A stretch of 64,000 nucleotides of DNA. It comes from Xanthomonas sontii. Lineage in GTDB: Bacteria; Pseudomonadota; Gammaproteobacteria; Xanthomonadales; Xanthomonadaceae. Positions 27,039-38,340 of the stretch are shown here, in pieces. The DNA is taken from NCBI RefSeq assembly GCF_040529055.1, contig NZ_CP132342.1, positions 1,486,001 through 1,550,000 of the forward strand, written 5' to 3'. The translations under genes were made by a program, and so were the position numbers. The notes under the pieces are model-generated. The model was not told the origin of the DNA, did not search any database, and saw nothing but the letters and a program-made list of their open reading frames with translations. Within the stretch, counting starts at the first letter, position 1; every line of letters starts with the position of its first letter.

Positions 27039-28394
27039 ATGAAACGACGCGACTTCATCGCCGCCGGTGCCGCCATCGCCGCCAGCAGCCTGCTGCCGCA
27101 GACGCCGGCCTGGGCGCGCAAGCGCACCCTGCGCCTGGCCATGATCGGCACCGGCATGCGCGGTCAGGTGCTGCTGACCGAACTGCTGCGCCGCGACGAC
27201 GTGGAACTGGTCGCCCTGTGCGACAGCGAGCCGATCATGCTCGGCCGCGCCATGGCCATGGTCGCCAAGGCCGGCAAGCCCGCACCCACCGCCTACGGCC
27301 AGGACCGCGACGCCAGCGCCTGGAAGCGCGTGCTGGCGCACAAAGGCCTGGATGGCGTAATCGTGGCCACGCCCTGGGAGTGGCATGCGCCGATGGCAAT
27401 CGCGGCGATGCAGGCCGGCGTGGCGGTCGGCTGCGAAGTGGTGGCCGGCATCACCCTGCAGGACCACTGGGACGTGCTCAACGCCCAGCTCGCCACCGGC
27501 ACCCCGTACATGCTGCTGGAGAACGTCTGCTACCGCCGCGACGTGATGGCCGCGCTGCAGATGGTGCGGCAGGGCCTGTTCGGCGAACTGGTGCACCTGC
27601 AGGCCGGTTACCAGCACGATCTGCGCGGGGTGAAGTTCAACTCCGGCGACCCGGACCAGCCCTACGACAGCGGCGTGGAGTTCGGCGCCAAGGGCTGGAG
27701 CGAAGCGCGCTGGCGTACCGCGCATTCGGTGCAGCGCAACGGCGAGCTGTACCCCAGCCACGGCATCGGCCCGTGCGCGATGTACGCCGGCATCAACCGC
27801 GGCAACCGCATCACCCATCTCAACGCCTTCGCCAGCAAGGCCCGCGGCCTGCACGACTACACCGTGGCCAAGAGCGGCGGCAACACCCATCCCAGCACCA
27901 AGGTGGCGTTCAAGCTGGGCGACGTCGTCACCACCACCCTGGCCTGCGCCAACGGCGAGACCATCCTGCTACAGCACGACACCTCGCTGCCGCGTCCCTA
28001 CTCGATGGGCTTCCGCGTGCAGGGCACCAAGGGCCTGTGGATGGATCTCAACCAGTCGATCCACCTCGAAGGCCGCAGCCCGCCGCACCAATGGGAAGCC
28101 TTCAAGCCCTACCAGGACCAGTACGAGCATCCGCTGTGGACGCGCTACGCCGCCACCGCGGCCGGCGCCGGCCACGGCGGCATGGACTGGTTCGTCATCC
28201 ACGCCTTCGTCGAAGCACTGAAGGCGAGGGCACCGATGCCGATCGACATCTACGACGCCGTGACCTGGAGCGCGATCACCCCGCTCTCCGAACAGTCGAT
28301 CGCCAGCGGCTTCCAGACCGTCGCATTCCCGGATTTCACCGCGGGCGCGTGGCGCCAGCGCACGCCGATCTTTGCGTTCGACGGCACGTACTGA
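27039..28394 (+). CDS. GH109 glycosidase (NAD-dependent alpha-N-acetylgalactosaminidase family), Tat-exported
   Basis: A 451-residue Gfo/Idh/MocA-fold protein with the features of glycoside hydrolase family 109. These enzymes cleave terminal alpha-GalNAc through an NAD+-dependent oxidation/elimination cycle. The start at 27039 is supported by AAAAGGAGAC and by a twin-arginine leader (MKRRDFIAAGAAIAAS), meaning export as a folded, cofactor-loaded protein. Visible signatures are the NAD-binding RLAMIGTGMRGQVLLTELL, VIVATPWEWHAPMA, CEVVAGITLQDHW, LLENVCYRRDVMAALQMV and YQHDLRGVKFN. It is third in the plus-strand operon. A plain sugar oxidoreductase is the alternative, but the ATPWEWH and CYRRDVM blocks match GH109 better. 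Confidence 0.9.
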   Translation: MKRRDFIAAGAAIAASSLLPQTPAWARKRTLRLAMIGTGMRGQVLLTELLRRDDVELVALCDSEPIMLGRAMAMVAKAGKPAPTAYGQDRDASAWKRVLAHKGLDGVIVATPWEWHAPMAIAAMQAGVAVGCEVVAGITLQDHWDVLNAQLATGTPYMLLENVCYRRDVMAALQMVRQGLFGELVHLQAGYQHDLRGVKFNSGDPDQPYDSGVEFGAKGWSEARWRTAHSVQRNGELYPSHGIGPCAMYAGINRGNRITHLNAFASKARGLHDYTVAKSGGNTHPSTKVAFKLGDVVTTTLACANGETILLQHDTSLPRPYSMGFRVQGTKGLWMDLNQSIHLEGRSPPHQWEAFKPYQDQYEHPLWTRYAATAAGAGHGGMDWFVIHAFVEALKARAPMPIDIYDAVTWSAITPLSEQSIASGFQTVAFPDFTAGAWRQRTPIFAFDGTY

Positions 28395-28466
28395 GCGCGG
28401 TCGCCCCGGTACTCCACGCCTTGCATCCGTGCCGGGTGGCGGCCGGGTGTTTCGCTCCACGGACAC

Positions 28467-28494
28467 TTGCATGTCAAACACCAGCGGCTATAGT
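28467..28494 (+). promoter_or_regulatory. candidate sigma-70 promoter for the acidic orphan gene
   Basis: TTGCAT (28467-28472) and TATAGT (28489-28494) are spaced by 16 bases. Transcription would start near 28501, leaving a ~120-base leader before the ATG at 28621 and excluding the upstream in-frame ATG at 28471. Confidence 0.6.
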
Positions 28495-28620
28495 GCCGCG
28501 CGTGGTGCGCTCCGGCGCGCTTTTTTCTGCGTGTCCAGTGTTGCGGTCGTGCCGATTCGCCTTGGGTGGACGGCCGGCCTGGGCTGGGCGTCGATCATCC
28601 TTCAGCCGTCAGTGAGCGCA

Positions 28621-29103
28621 ATGAACGCACCCCTCTTGGAACTCGTCGAGCTTCTTTCTTCCGGCAGCACCGAACCCGACGAACGAAGCGAGATCGTTCG
28701 GGACATCGAAGCCTTCCTGCCGGAGCTGGAGTGGACCGAGTGCGAGGAACAGGCGTATGCAGTCGCGATCACCGCGGCGATGGAGCGTTACTCCGCCAAC
28801 GGCGACAAGATGATCGATGTCCACCACGAGCTCTGCCAGATGATGGGCGACGCATTCCCTGCCTTTCCCAAGAACGTGGAGACGCAGACCGAGTACTACA
28901 CCTGGCTGGACCGCCACCTTGCCGAGTGGACGGACGAAGGCGACGGCTACGACGTGGTGGAAATCGACGATATGACCACCGAAGACCAGCACCTGTTTGT
29001 GGTCTACCGACGCGACGTGCCGCGCATTCTCGAGATTGCGGCGTCGTTGGGCGTGCCCGCCAGGCGTCCGCTGGACTACTGGCGCGGGCTCGGGTACGTC
29101 TGA
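28621..29103 (+). CDS. small acidic cytosolic protein, unknown function
   Basis: A 160-residue protein, strongly acidic (LELVELLSSGSTEPDERSE, then DIEAFLPELEWTECEEQ), with no signal peptide or membrane segment. The start at 28621 is supported by the promoter at 28467-28494, which overlaps an earlier in-frame ATG. Base composition is less GC-extreme than in its neighbours. It stands alone after the GalNAc locus. Small acidic single genes of this kind are often immunity or inhibitor proteins, but no toxin gene is adjacent and I see no family motif, so the function is unknown. Confidence 0.75.
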   Translation: MNAPLLELVELLSSGSTEPDERSEIVRDIEAFLPELEWTECEEQAYAVAITAAMERYSANGDKMIDVHHELCQMMGDAFPAFPKNVETQTEYYTWLDRHLAEWTDEGDGYDVVEIDDMTTEDQHLFVVYRRDVPRILEIAASLGVPARRPLDYWRGLGYV

Positions 29104-31813
<2,710 letters not shown>

Positions 31814-31835
31814 TCGCCCGAACTGGCTGTGACGC

Positions 31836-31863
31836 AAGGGCCGCCCCTCGGGGCGGCCCTTTG
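31836..31863 (+). terminator. hairpin terminator after icd
   Basis: A 12-base-pair GC-rich stem (AAGGGCCGCCCC / GGGGCGGCCCTT) with a two-base apical gap ends in a short T run. The T tract is weak, so termination may be partial. Confidence 0.65.
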
Positions 31864-31887
31864 CGTTTCCGGCTCAGGAAGCGTCCG

Positions 31888-31954
31888 GTAGGAGCAGCTT
31901 CAGCCGCGACAGGGCGTTCCCGGTACGGCCGGTCGCGGCTGAAGCCGCTTCTAC
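31888..31954. repeat. REPIN-like hairpin doublet
   Basis: Arms 31888-31910 (GGAGCAGCTTCAGCCGCGAC) and 31932-31954 (GTCGCGGCTGAAGCCGCTTC) are nearly perfect inverted copies separated by 21 bases. Confidence 0.92.
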
Positions 31955-32059
31955 GGCTGACCTGCGTCCGGCTCGATCCTGGCGAAGCGGGCCGCTGGAT
32001 GTGCGCACGAGACGGAGCGTGGCAGGGTGCCCGACACCCGCGCGACGCCACCACCTGGG

Positions 32060-32065
32060 TACACT
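32060..32065 (+). promoter_or_regulatory. candidate -10 element of a leaderless aceK transcript
   Basis: TACACT ends six bases before the aceK ATG at 32072, placing +1 exactly on the start codon. No ribosome binding site is present. Confidence 0.5.
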
Positions 32066-32071
32066 GCGGGC

Positions 32072-33811
32072 ATGCCCTCCACACCGCTGCCGCTGCCGTC
32101 CGAACGCCGTGCCCTGGTCATCGGCCGCATCGTCTTCGAGGCGTTCGAGGACTACCACGCGCGCTTCGCGCAGATCTCGTCGCGTGCGCGCCAGCGCTTC
32201 GAGGCCCGCGACTGGAGCGCCGCGCGCGAAGATGCGATCGAACGCATCGCCCTGTACGACCAGTGCATCGCCGAGTGCATGCTGCGCCTGCGCGCGGTAC
32301 TGCTCGGCCAGGCGCACGATCGCGCGCTGTGGATCCGTGCGCGCGACCACTACGCCGAACTGATCGCCGCGCTGATCGACCAGGAACTGTACAAGACCTT
32401 CTACAACACCCTGACCCGACGCTTCTTCCGCACCCAGGGCGTGGACGCGCAGATCGAGTTCGTGGCGCTGGACATCGAACCCACCGACGCCATCACCCAT
32501 CCGGTGGCGCGGCACAACTATGTGGTGTCCGAGGCGCGGCCGGTGGATGCGTTCGTGCGCGTGCTCGGCGACTACCGCTTCGACGTGCCGTACGCGCACC
32601 GCACGCGCTGCGCGGCGGCCATCGCGGTGCGGCTGCAGGACGACCTCGCCCACTGGGGCGAGAACCCGGTGCGCGGCATCGAACTGCTGGAGACGGTGTT
32701 CTATCGCGAGCGCCGCGCCTACCTGATCGGCCGCGTGTTCGGCGAACACCGCTTCTCGCCGTGCGTGATCGCCCTGGTCAACGACGAACAAGGCCTGCGC
32801 GCCGAGGCGGTACTGACCAAGCGCAACGACGTGGCGCAACTGTTCGGCATCTCGCGCAGCTATTTCCAGGCCGACCTGGCCACCGTCGGCGATGCGGTGG
32901 TGTTCCTGCGCAGCCTGCTGCCGCACAAGCCGATCGACGAGCTGTACACCATGCTCGGCCGCGCCAAGCAGGGCAAGACCGAGCGCTTCCGGACCTTCTT
33001 CCGCCACTTCCAGGCGCATCCCAACGAACAGCTGGTGCATGCCGAGGGCACGCCGGGCATGGTCATGGCGGTGTTCACCCTGCCCAGCTACCCGCTGGTG
33101 TTCAAGCTGATCCGCGACCGTTTCGCCTATCCGAAGACGATGAGCCGCGAGGAAGTGGAGGAGAAGTACGCGCTGGTGTTCAACCTCGATCGCGTCGGCC
33201 GCCTGCTCGACGCGCAGCCGTACCGCTCGCTGCGTTTCCCGCGCACGCGTTTCGCGCCGGCGCTGCTGAAAGAGTTGATGGAGGGCTGCGCGCGCAGCCT
33301 GCGCGAGGATGGCGACGACCTGATCGTCGAGCTGTGCTACGTGCAGCGGCGCCTGCGCCCGTTGAACCTGTACCTGCGCGAGCAGGGCGCCGAGGCCGCG
33401 CGCGAGGCTGCGCTGGACTACGCGCAGGCGATCAAGGACATGGCCCGCAACAACATCTTCCCCGGCGACATGCTGCTGAAGAACTTCGGCGTATCGCGGC
33501 AGGGCCGGGCGGTGTTCTACGACTACGACGAACTGTGCCTGGTCACCGACTGCAACTTCCGCGACTGGCCGCAGCCGCGCAACGAGGAAGAGGCGATGTC
33601 CGCCGAACCCTGGTTCCACGTCGCCCCGCGCGACGTGTTCCCGGAGCGCTTCGCGATGTTCATGGGCCTGCCCGCGGCCTCGCTGGAGGCGGTGCGGCAT
33701 GCGCACGGCGAGCTGTTCGATCCGCAGTGGTGGCGCGACCTGCAGGCGCGGCTGCGCGAGGACGATTATCCGGACGCGCCGCCTTACCCGGATGCGCTGC
33801 GCCTGGCCTGA
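32072..33811 (+). CDS. aceK: isocitrate dehydrogenase kinase/phosphatase
   Basis: A 579-residue bifunctional enzyme that phosphorylates and dephosphorylates isocitrate dehydrogenase, switching flux between the TCA cycle and the glyoxylate bypass. Family blocks are clear: an N-terminal helical regulatory domain ([37 protein letters not shown]), the kinase-like core ([20 protein letters not shown] near residue 330, [19 protein letters not shown]) and the catalytic [19 protein letters not shown] with VFYDYDELC. The ATG at 32072 matches the family N-terminus. The frame also opens 15 codons earlier. There is no ribosome binding site and TACACT lies just upstream. It follows icd, separated by a terminator and a REPIN. 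Confidence 0.97.
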   Translation: MPSTPLPLPSERRALVIGRIVFEAFEDYHARFAQISSRARQRFEARDWSAAREDAIERIALYDQCIAECMLRLRAVLLGQAHDRALWIRARDHYAELIAALIDQELYKTFYNTLTRRFFRTQGVDAQIEFVALDIEPTDAITHPVARHNYVVSEARPVDAFVRVLGDYRFDVPYAHRTRCAAAIAVRLQDDLAHWGENPVRGIELLETVFYRERRAYLIGRVFGEHRFSPCVIALVNDEQGLRAEAVLTKRNDVAQLFGISRSYFQADLATVGDAVVFLRSLLPHKPIDELYTMLGRAKQGKTERFRTFFRHFQAHPNEQLVHAEGTPGMVMAVFTLPSYPLVFKLIRDRFAYPKTMSREEVEEKYALVFNLDRVGRLLDAQPYRSLRFPRTRFAPALLKELMEGCARSLREDGDDLIVELCYVQRRLRPLNLYLREQGAEAAREAALDYAQAIKDMARNNIFPGDMLLKNFGVSRQGRAVFYDYDELCLVTDCNFRDWPQPRNEEEAMSAEPWFHVAPRDVFPERFAMFMGLPAASLEAVRHAHGELFDPQWWRDLQARLREDDYPDAPPYPDALRLA

Positions 33812-33872
33812 GTTGCCGGCGGGCCGCCAGTGCGTTGTAATCGGCGCCTCATCTCAGGCAAAGGAATGCGCA

Positions 33873-34766
33873 ATGCACCGTCGATCCCCCCGTTCGTGGT
33901 GGCGCTGGAGCGCCGTGCTGTCGCTGCTGCTGGCGTTTACTGCTGTCGCCGCCGACGGGGTCGGCCCCGGCGCGGTGCGCAAGCAGATCGAGAGCAGCAT
34001 GCTGGTGAGCGGCACGATCGACATCGAGCCCAGCGGCACGGTGTCGGCGCTGGCGCTGGATCGGCAGGAGCGCCTGCCCAAGGGCGTGGTCGACTTCGTC
34101 CGCAGCACCGTGATGCAGTGGAAGTTCGAGCCGGGCCTGCGCGATGGCAAACCGGTGCCGGCGCGCGCGCCGATGACCCTGCGCGTGGTCGCCAAGCGCC
34201 TGCAGGGCGACGACTACCAGGTCGAGATCCGCGGCGCCGATTTCAGCCACTACGATCCCAACGACCGCAGCGTGGTCACTTCGATCCAGATGAAGCCGCC
34301 GGCCTATCCGGAAGCCGCCTACAGCGTCGGTGCCGCGGGATCGGCATATCTGGTGCTCAAGGTCGGCCGCGATGGTCGCGTCGCCGACGCCGCGGTGGAG
34401 CAGGTCAACCTGCGCGTGGTGGCGTCCGAGCGGCAGATGCAGCAACTGCGCGAGGTGCTGGGCAAGAGCGCGCTGGGTGCGGCGCGCAAGTGGACCTTCC
34501 GCCCGCCGAGCGAAGGCAAGGACGTGGAGGCGCCTTACTGGACCGTGCGCGTGCCGGTCGATTACGCGCTGCGCGACGATATGCCCGAGGGCGCACCGTC
34601 GTCCTATGGCCGCTGGACCAGCTATGTGCCCGGCCCGCGCCAGCGTGCGCCGTGGATCACCGGCGAGGACGCGACAGGCTTCTCGCCGGACCTGTTGCCG
34701 GCTGGCGGCGTGTACATGGCCGACGGCGCCGGTCCGCGCCTGCTGACGCCGCTGCAGGGCGGTTGA
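33873..34766 (+). CDS. exported protein with TonB-C-like domain
   Basis: A 297-residue exported protein. The signal peptide (WRWSAVLSLLLAFTAVAA) ends near residue 27. The central region carries a TonB C-terminal-type fold (PPAYPEAAYSVGAAGSAYLV then LKVGRDGRVADAAVEQVN, near residues 140-180, with the usual YPxxA start), preceded by a weaker similar block (GTVSALALDRQERLPKGVVDF). There is no N-terminal membrane anchor or Pro-rich spanning segment as in true TonB, so it is probably a periplasmic protein of the energy-transducer TonB superfamily rather than a working transducer. AAAGGA lies seven bases before the ATG at 33873. It follows aceK by 61 bases. Confidence 0.85.
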   Translation: MHRRSPRSWWRWSAVLSLLLAFTAVAADGVGPGAVRKQIESSMLVSGTIDIEPSGTVSALALDRQERLPKGVVDFVRSTVMQWKFEPGLRDGKPVPARAPMTLRVVAKRLQGDDYQVEIRGADFSHYDPNDRSVVTSIQMKPPAYPEAAYSVGAAGSAYLVLKVGRDGRVADAAVEQVNLRVVASERQMQQLREVLGKSALGAARKWTFRPPSEGKDVEAPYWTVRVPVDYALRDDMPEGAPSSYGRWTSYVPGPRQRAPWITGEDATGFSPDLLPAGGVYMADGAGPRLLTPLQGG

Positions 34767-34828
34767 TCGGCGACGGTGTTCGCCCGGTCTTACAGGCCGG
34801 GCTGCCCCGCGCAGACCACCCGCCGACG

Positions 34829-35596
34829 TTAGCGTGCCGCGCGGCGATCGCCGTCGCGGCGCCGGGTCGAGACGACCAGCACCGCCAGCAATAGCGCGGC
34901 CAGCAGCAGCGACGCACCGACCGTACCCAGGTCCAGCCCGCCTTTGCCGGCCGGCTTGCTCAGCAGGTCGCCGAGGGTGGCGCCGAACGGACGGGTCAGC
35001 ACGAACGCCGCCCAGAACAGCGCCGTGCGCGAGACCCGGGTGAACGCATAGGCCAGGGCGATCGCCGCCAGCAGCGCCGCGATCAGCAGCGCGCCGCCGG
35101 CGAAGCCCAGCCCCGAACTGTCGGCGAGGTAGTCGCCCAGCGCGGTGCCCAGGGTGTTGGAGACCAGGATCGCCAGCCAGTAGAAGACCTCGGCACGGCC
35201 GCTGCCGATCCGCGCGACCGACAGGCTGCGTTCGCACAGCCACCACGTCGCCAGTACCGCGACCAGCAGGCTCACCAGCAGCAGCGCGCCCTGCGCGTAG
35301 CCCAGGCCCAGGCTGCGGTCCATGTAGTCCGACAGCGTGGTGCCGGCGGTGCTGGTGGTCAGGATCACCCACCAGTAGCGCCATGGCTGGAAGTTGCGAG
35401 CGTGCAGTTGCGCCCACAGCGAGACCAGGAAGACCCCGAGCAGCAGCACGCTGCTCAGCGCATAGCCGACATCCAGGGTCATCGACAACAGATCGCCGCC
35501 GGTCTCGCCCAGGGTGGTGGCGCAGATCTTCATCACCCAGAAACCGAGAGTGACCGGGGCGACCTTGCTGACGGCGGTGTTGGCGGTGGCGGGCAT
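34829..35596 (-). CDS. four-repeat integral membrane protein (COG4705-like)
   Basis: A 255-residue polytopic membrane protein made of four homologous units. Each has a motif of the type T-x-G-x-T-x-x-D followed by two hydrophobic helices: TTLGETGGDLLSM near residue 25, TAGTTLSDYMDRS, TLGTALGDYLADS and PFGATLGDLLSKP. The conserved acidic residue in each repeat suggests a transport or ion-binding pathway, but the family has no established function that I can cite. The start at 35596 is preferred. An alternative start at 35629 would add 11 residues, and the frame runs to 35704 through an implausible Cys/Arg-rich stretch. It converges on the gene at 33873. Confidence 0.82.
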   Translation of the reverse strand: MPATANTAVSKVAPVTLGFWVMKICATTLGETGGDLLSMTLDVGYALSSVLLLGVFLVSLWAQLHARNFQPWRYWWVILTTSTAGTTLSDYMDRSLGLGYAQGALLLVSLLVAVLATWWLCERSLSVARIGSGRAEVFYWLAILVSNTLGTALGDYLADSSGLGFAGGALLIAALLAAIALAYAFTRVSRTALFWAAFVLTRPFGATLGDLLSKPAGKGGLDLGTVGASLLLAALLLAVLVVSTRRRDGDRRAAR

Positions 35597-35711
35597 GGCG
35601 ACGGACGCGGCGGGGCGAATGCCGCCCATCTCACCCGCGCCCACGTCGAAAGACCGTCGGACCCGACGCCAGCAAGACACTGGGCAACACAGTGCCGCCG
35701 CCACAAACGCG

Positions 35712-35735
35712 AACGCCCCGCCGAAGCGGGGCGTT
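35712..35735 (-). terminator. hairpin downstream of rho, probable terminator
   Basis: A 10-base-pair stem (AACGCCCCGC / GCGGGGCGTT) closes a TTCG tetraloop on the minus strand, 22 bases after the rho stop codon. The following T tract is poor. Confidence 0.6.
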
Positions 35736-35756
35736 GCGGTCGAACCGGCGCTGGAC

Positions 35757-37553
35757 TCAGCGCTTCATCGAACCGAAGAACTCGTCGTTGGACTTGGTGT
35801 TCTTCATCTTGTCCAGCAGGAATTCCATCGCCGCGATCTCGTCCATCGGATGCAGCAGCTTGCGCAGGATCCAGATCTTCTGCAGCAGTTCCGGCTCGAT
35901 CAGCAGGTCCTCGCGGCGGGTGCCGGAGCGGTTGATGTCGATGGCCGGGTACACGCGCTTCTCGGCGATACGGCGGTTCAGGTGCACTTCGCTGTTGCCG
36001 GTGCCCTTGAACTCTTCGTAGATCACCTCGTCCATCTTGCTGCCGGTCTCGACCAGCGCGGTGGCGATGATGGTCAGCGAGCCGCCTTCCTCGACGTTGC
36101 GCGCCGCGCCGAAGAAGCGCTTGGGGCGGTGCAGGGCGTTGGCGTCGACACCGCCGCTGAGCACCTTGCCGGAGGACGGCACCACGTTGTTGTAGGCGCG
36201 GGCCAGGCGGGTGATCGAGTCGAGCAGGATCACCACGTCCTTCTTGTGTTCGACCAGGCGCTTGGCGCGCTCGATCACCATTTCGGCGACCTGCACGTGG
36301 CGCGCGGCCGGCTCGTCGAAGGTCGAGGAAATGACCTCGCCGCGCACGGTGCGCTGCATTTCGGTCACTTCTTCCGGGCGCTCGTCGATCAGCAGCACGA
36401 TCAGGTGCACGTCCGGATGGTTGGTGGTGATCGCCGTGGCCACCTGCTGCATCAGCATGGTCTTGCCGGCCTTCGGCGGGGACACGATCAGCGCGCGCTG
36501 ACCCTTGCCCTGCGGCGCCATCAGGTCGAGGATGCGGCCGGAGATGTCTTCCGAGGAACCGTTGCCGCGCTCCAGGGTGAAGCGCTTGCGCGGGAACAGC
36601 GCGGTCAGGTTCTCGAACAGGACCTTGTTCTTGCTCGCTTCCAGCGGCTCGCCGTTGATGGTGTCGACGATCGACAGCGCGAAGTAGCGCTCGCCGTCCT
36701 TCGGGAAGCGGATGCGACCGGACAGGTGGTCGCCGGTGCGCAGGTTGAAGCGGCGGATCTGGCTGGGCGAGATGTAGGTGTCGTCCGGGCCGGCGAGGTA
36801 GCTGGCCTCGGCCGCGCGCAGGAAGCCGAAGCCGTCCGGCAGGATTTCCAGCACGCCGTCGGCGGCGACGCCTTCGCCGTGGCGGGTGAGCACCTTCAGC
36901 AGGGCGAAGATCACATCTTGCTTGCGCGCGCGGGCCACGCCGTCCTGGATGTTGAGCTGCTCGGCGATGTCCAGCAGCTTCTGCGCCGGCATCTTCTTCA
37001 GATCGCTCAGCGAGTAGATCGGGAAGCCTTCCGGCACGCTGGCGTGCGGGCGCGGCACGAACGGCTCGTTGCCGCCGTTGTCGCTGGGCAGGCCGTTGTC
37101 CTGGAAGCGGTCGCCGCCGCGCTGGTTGCGGTCGCGGTCGCGGCGATTGCGGAAGCGATCGCGGCGGTTGCCCTGCTGGTTGTTCTGGTTGTTCTGGTTC
37201 TGATTGTTGAAGCGGTTGTTGTTGCCGCCGTCGCGCGGCTCACGGCCTTCGCGCGGCTCGCCGCCTTCGGACGCCTGGCCGCCGCCGCCCTGCTGGGCCG
37301 GCGCGTCGCCGCCGCCGTGGCTCTGGCCGCTGCTCGCGGCCGGGGCCGACTCCGGGGCCGCGGCGCGCGGCGCCTCGGTCTGGACGGGTGCAGGCGCGGG
37401 CGCGGGATTCAGCGGCAGGGTCGGCTGTGCCGGCGCGCCGTGTTCGGCGGCGCCTTCCGCGCCGCTCGCGGCCTTGCTGACGCGCGGCTTGCGCACGCGC
37501 TTCTCGGCGGGGGCGTCGGCGCTCCCGGGTTCGGACATGGTGTGATCGGACAA
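35757..37553 (-). CDS. rho: transcription termination factor Rho with long disordered N-terminus
   Basis: A 598-residue Rho, the hexameric RNA helicase that ends transcription and silences foreign or untranslated RNA. E. coli Rho has 419 residues, and the extra ~170 are at the N-terminus. The protein starts with a charged Ala/Pro/Gly-rich segment. Residues ~108-130 are Asn/Gln-rich ([19 protein letters not shown]) and ~130-147 Arg/Asp/Asn-rich ([17 protein letters not shown]). The canonical protein follows: the N-terminal helix bundle ([20 protein letters not shown]), the cold-shock RNA-binding domain ([15 protein letters not shown]), Walker [12 protein letters not shown] near residue 360, [14 protein letters not shown] and the Q/R loops ([16 protein letters not shown]). 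It lies downstream of trxA on the same strand. Confidence 0.97.
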   Translation of the reverse strand: MSDHTMSEPGSADAPAEKRVRKPRVSKAASGAEGAAEHGAPAQPTLPLNPAPAPAPVQTEAPRAAAPESAPAASSGQSHGGGDAPAQQGGGGQASEGGEPREGREPRDGGNNNRFNNQNQNNQNNQQGNRRDRFRNRRDRDRNQRGGDRFQDNGLPSDNGGNEPFVPRPHASVPEGFPIYSLSDLKKMPAQKLLDIAEQLNIQDGVARARKQDVIFALLKVLTRHGEGVAADGVLEILPDGFGFLRAAEASYLAGPDDTYISPSQIRRFNLRTGDHLSGRIRFPKDGERYFALSIVDTINGEPLEASKNKVLFENLTALFPRKRFTLERGNGSSEDISGRILDLMAPQGKGQRALIVSPPKAGKTMLMQQVATAITTNHPDVHLIVLLIDERPEEVTEMQRTVRGEVISSTFDEPAARHVQVAEMVIERAKRLVEHKKDVVILLDSITRLARAYNNVVPSSGKVLSGGVDANALHRPKRFFGAARNVEEGGSLTIIATALVETGSKMDEVIYEEFKGTGNSEVHLNRRIAEKRVYPAIDINRSGTRREDLLIEPELLQKIWILRKLLHPMDEIAAMEFLLDKMKNTKSNDEFFGSMKR

Positions 37554-37795
37554 GTGGTGTTCCTCGCTAAGAGTGCGAGCGCCCAGCGTGGGGGCATACG
37601 GGGTTGGGAGGAGGTCTGGGAGAGAATCTTCCAGAGGGGGTGCGGTGTGCGAATGCCACCGGATGTATCGACACTATCACCGCCACGCAGGCACGGCAAG
37701 CAGGCGTTCGTGGGCGATTCAGCCGCCGGCGATGCTGCGCCGGCCGGGCTGCCGCGGCGCCGCCCCGGTTGCGGAGCGGTCGCCGGCAGCGGGTG

Positions 37796-38137
37796 TCAGG
37801 CGGCGCTGCCGCCCAGGGTCTTGTCGATCATCTGGGTCAGCTGGCCCTTGCCGACCGCGCCGATCTGAGTGGCCTGGATCTGGCCGTTCTTGAACAGCAG
37901 CAGCATCGGGATCGAGCGCACGTGGTACTTGATCGCGGTGGCGCGGTTCTCGTCCACGTTGACCTTGGCGACCTTGAGGCGGCCGTCGTAGGCGTCGGCG
38001 AGATCGTCCAGCACCGGCGCGATCATCTTGCACGGGCCGCACCACTCGGCCCAGAAGTCCACCAGGACCGGCTCGTCGGACTGCAGCACCGTGGCATCGA
38101 AATCGGCGTCGCCGACGTAAAGGACCTTGTCGCTCAC
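37796..38137 (-). CDS. trxA: thioredoxin 1
   Basis: A 113-residue cytosolic thioredoxin that reduces protein disulfides with electrons from NADPH via thioredoxin reductase. The active site WCGPCK has Cys33 and Cys36. The cis-Pro segment [13 protein letters not shown] and the usual [18 protein letters not shown] core are present. A GTG start at 38137 is chosen because CCAGGAGAAC precedes it and the protein then has normal length. The open frame further upstream is unrelated sequence. It is followed by rho, and rhlB is divergent, an order conserved in gammaproteobacteria. Confidence 0.97.
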   Translation of the reverse strand: MSDKVLYVGDADFDATVLQSDEPVLVDFWAEWCGPCKMIAPVLDDLADAYDGRLKVAKVNVDENRATAIKYHVRSIPMLLLFKNGQIQATQIGAVGKGQLTQMIDKTLGGSAA

Positions 38138-38340
38138 TTTGGGGGTTCTCCTGGGCCAATGCGACTGGCCGGACCGGGTGGCCGCCGCATTGCGGTAAAC
38201 TGGGGCATTGCGCGGCGATCTCAAGGGATTCCCCCTGTCGCGCGACCCGCGCATGGAAGACGCCAGTGTGCGACGCTGCCGGGACCGATGCAAGCCGCGA
38301 CCTTACGCTTCGGGCGGGGTGGCCTCACGAAGATGGAATG

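Noticed and set aside
27039..28394. Annotation as a plain Gfo/Idh/MocA sugar dehydrogenase
   Set aside because: The Tat leader, ATPWEWH and CYRRDVM blocks and the GalNAc context fit GH109 better.
33873..34766. True TonB energy transducer
   Set aside because: It has a cleavable signal peptide instead of a membrane anchor and lacks the Pro/Lys-rich spanning region.
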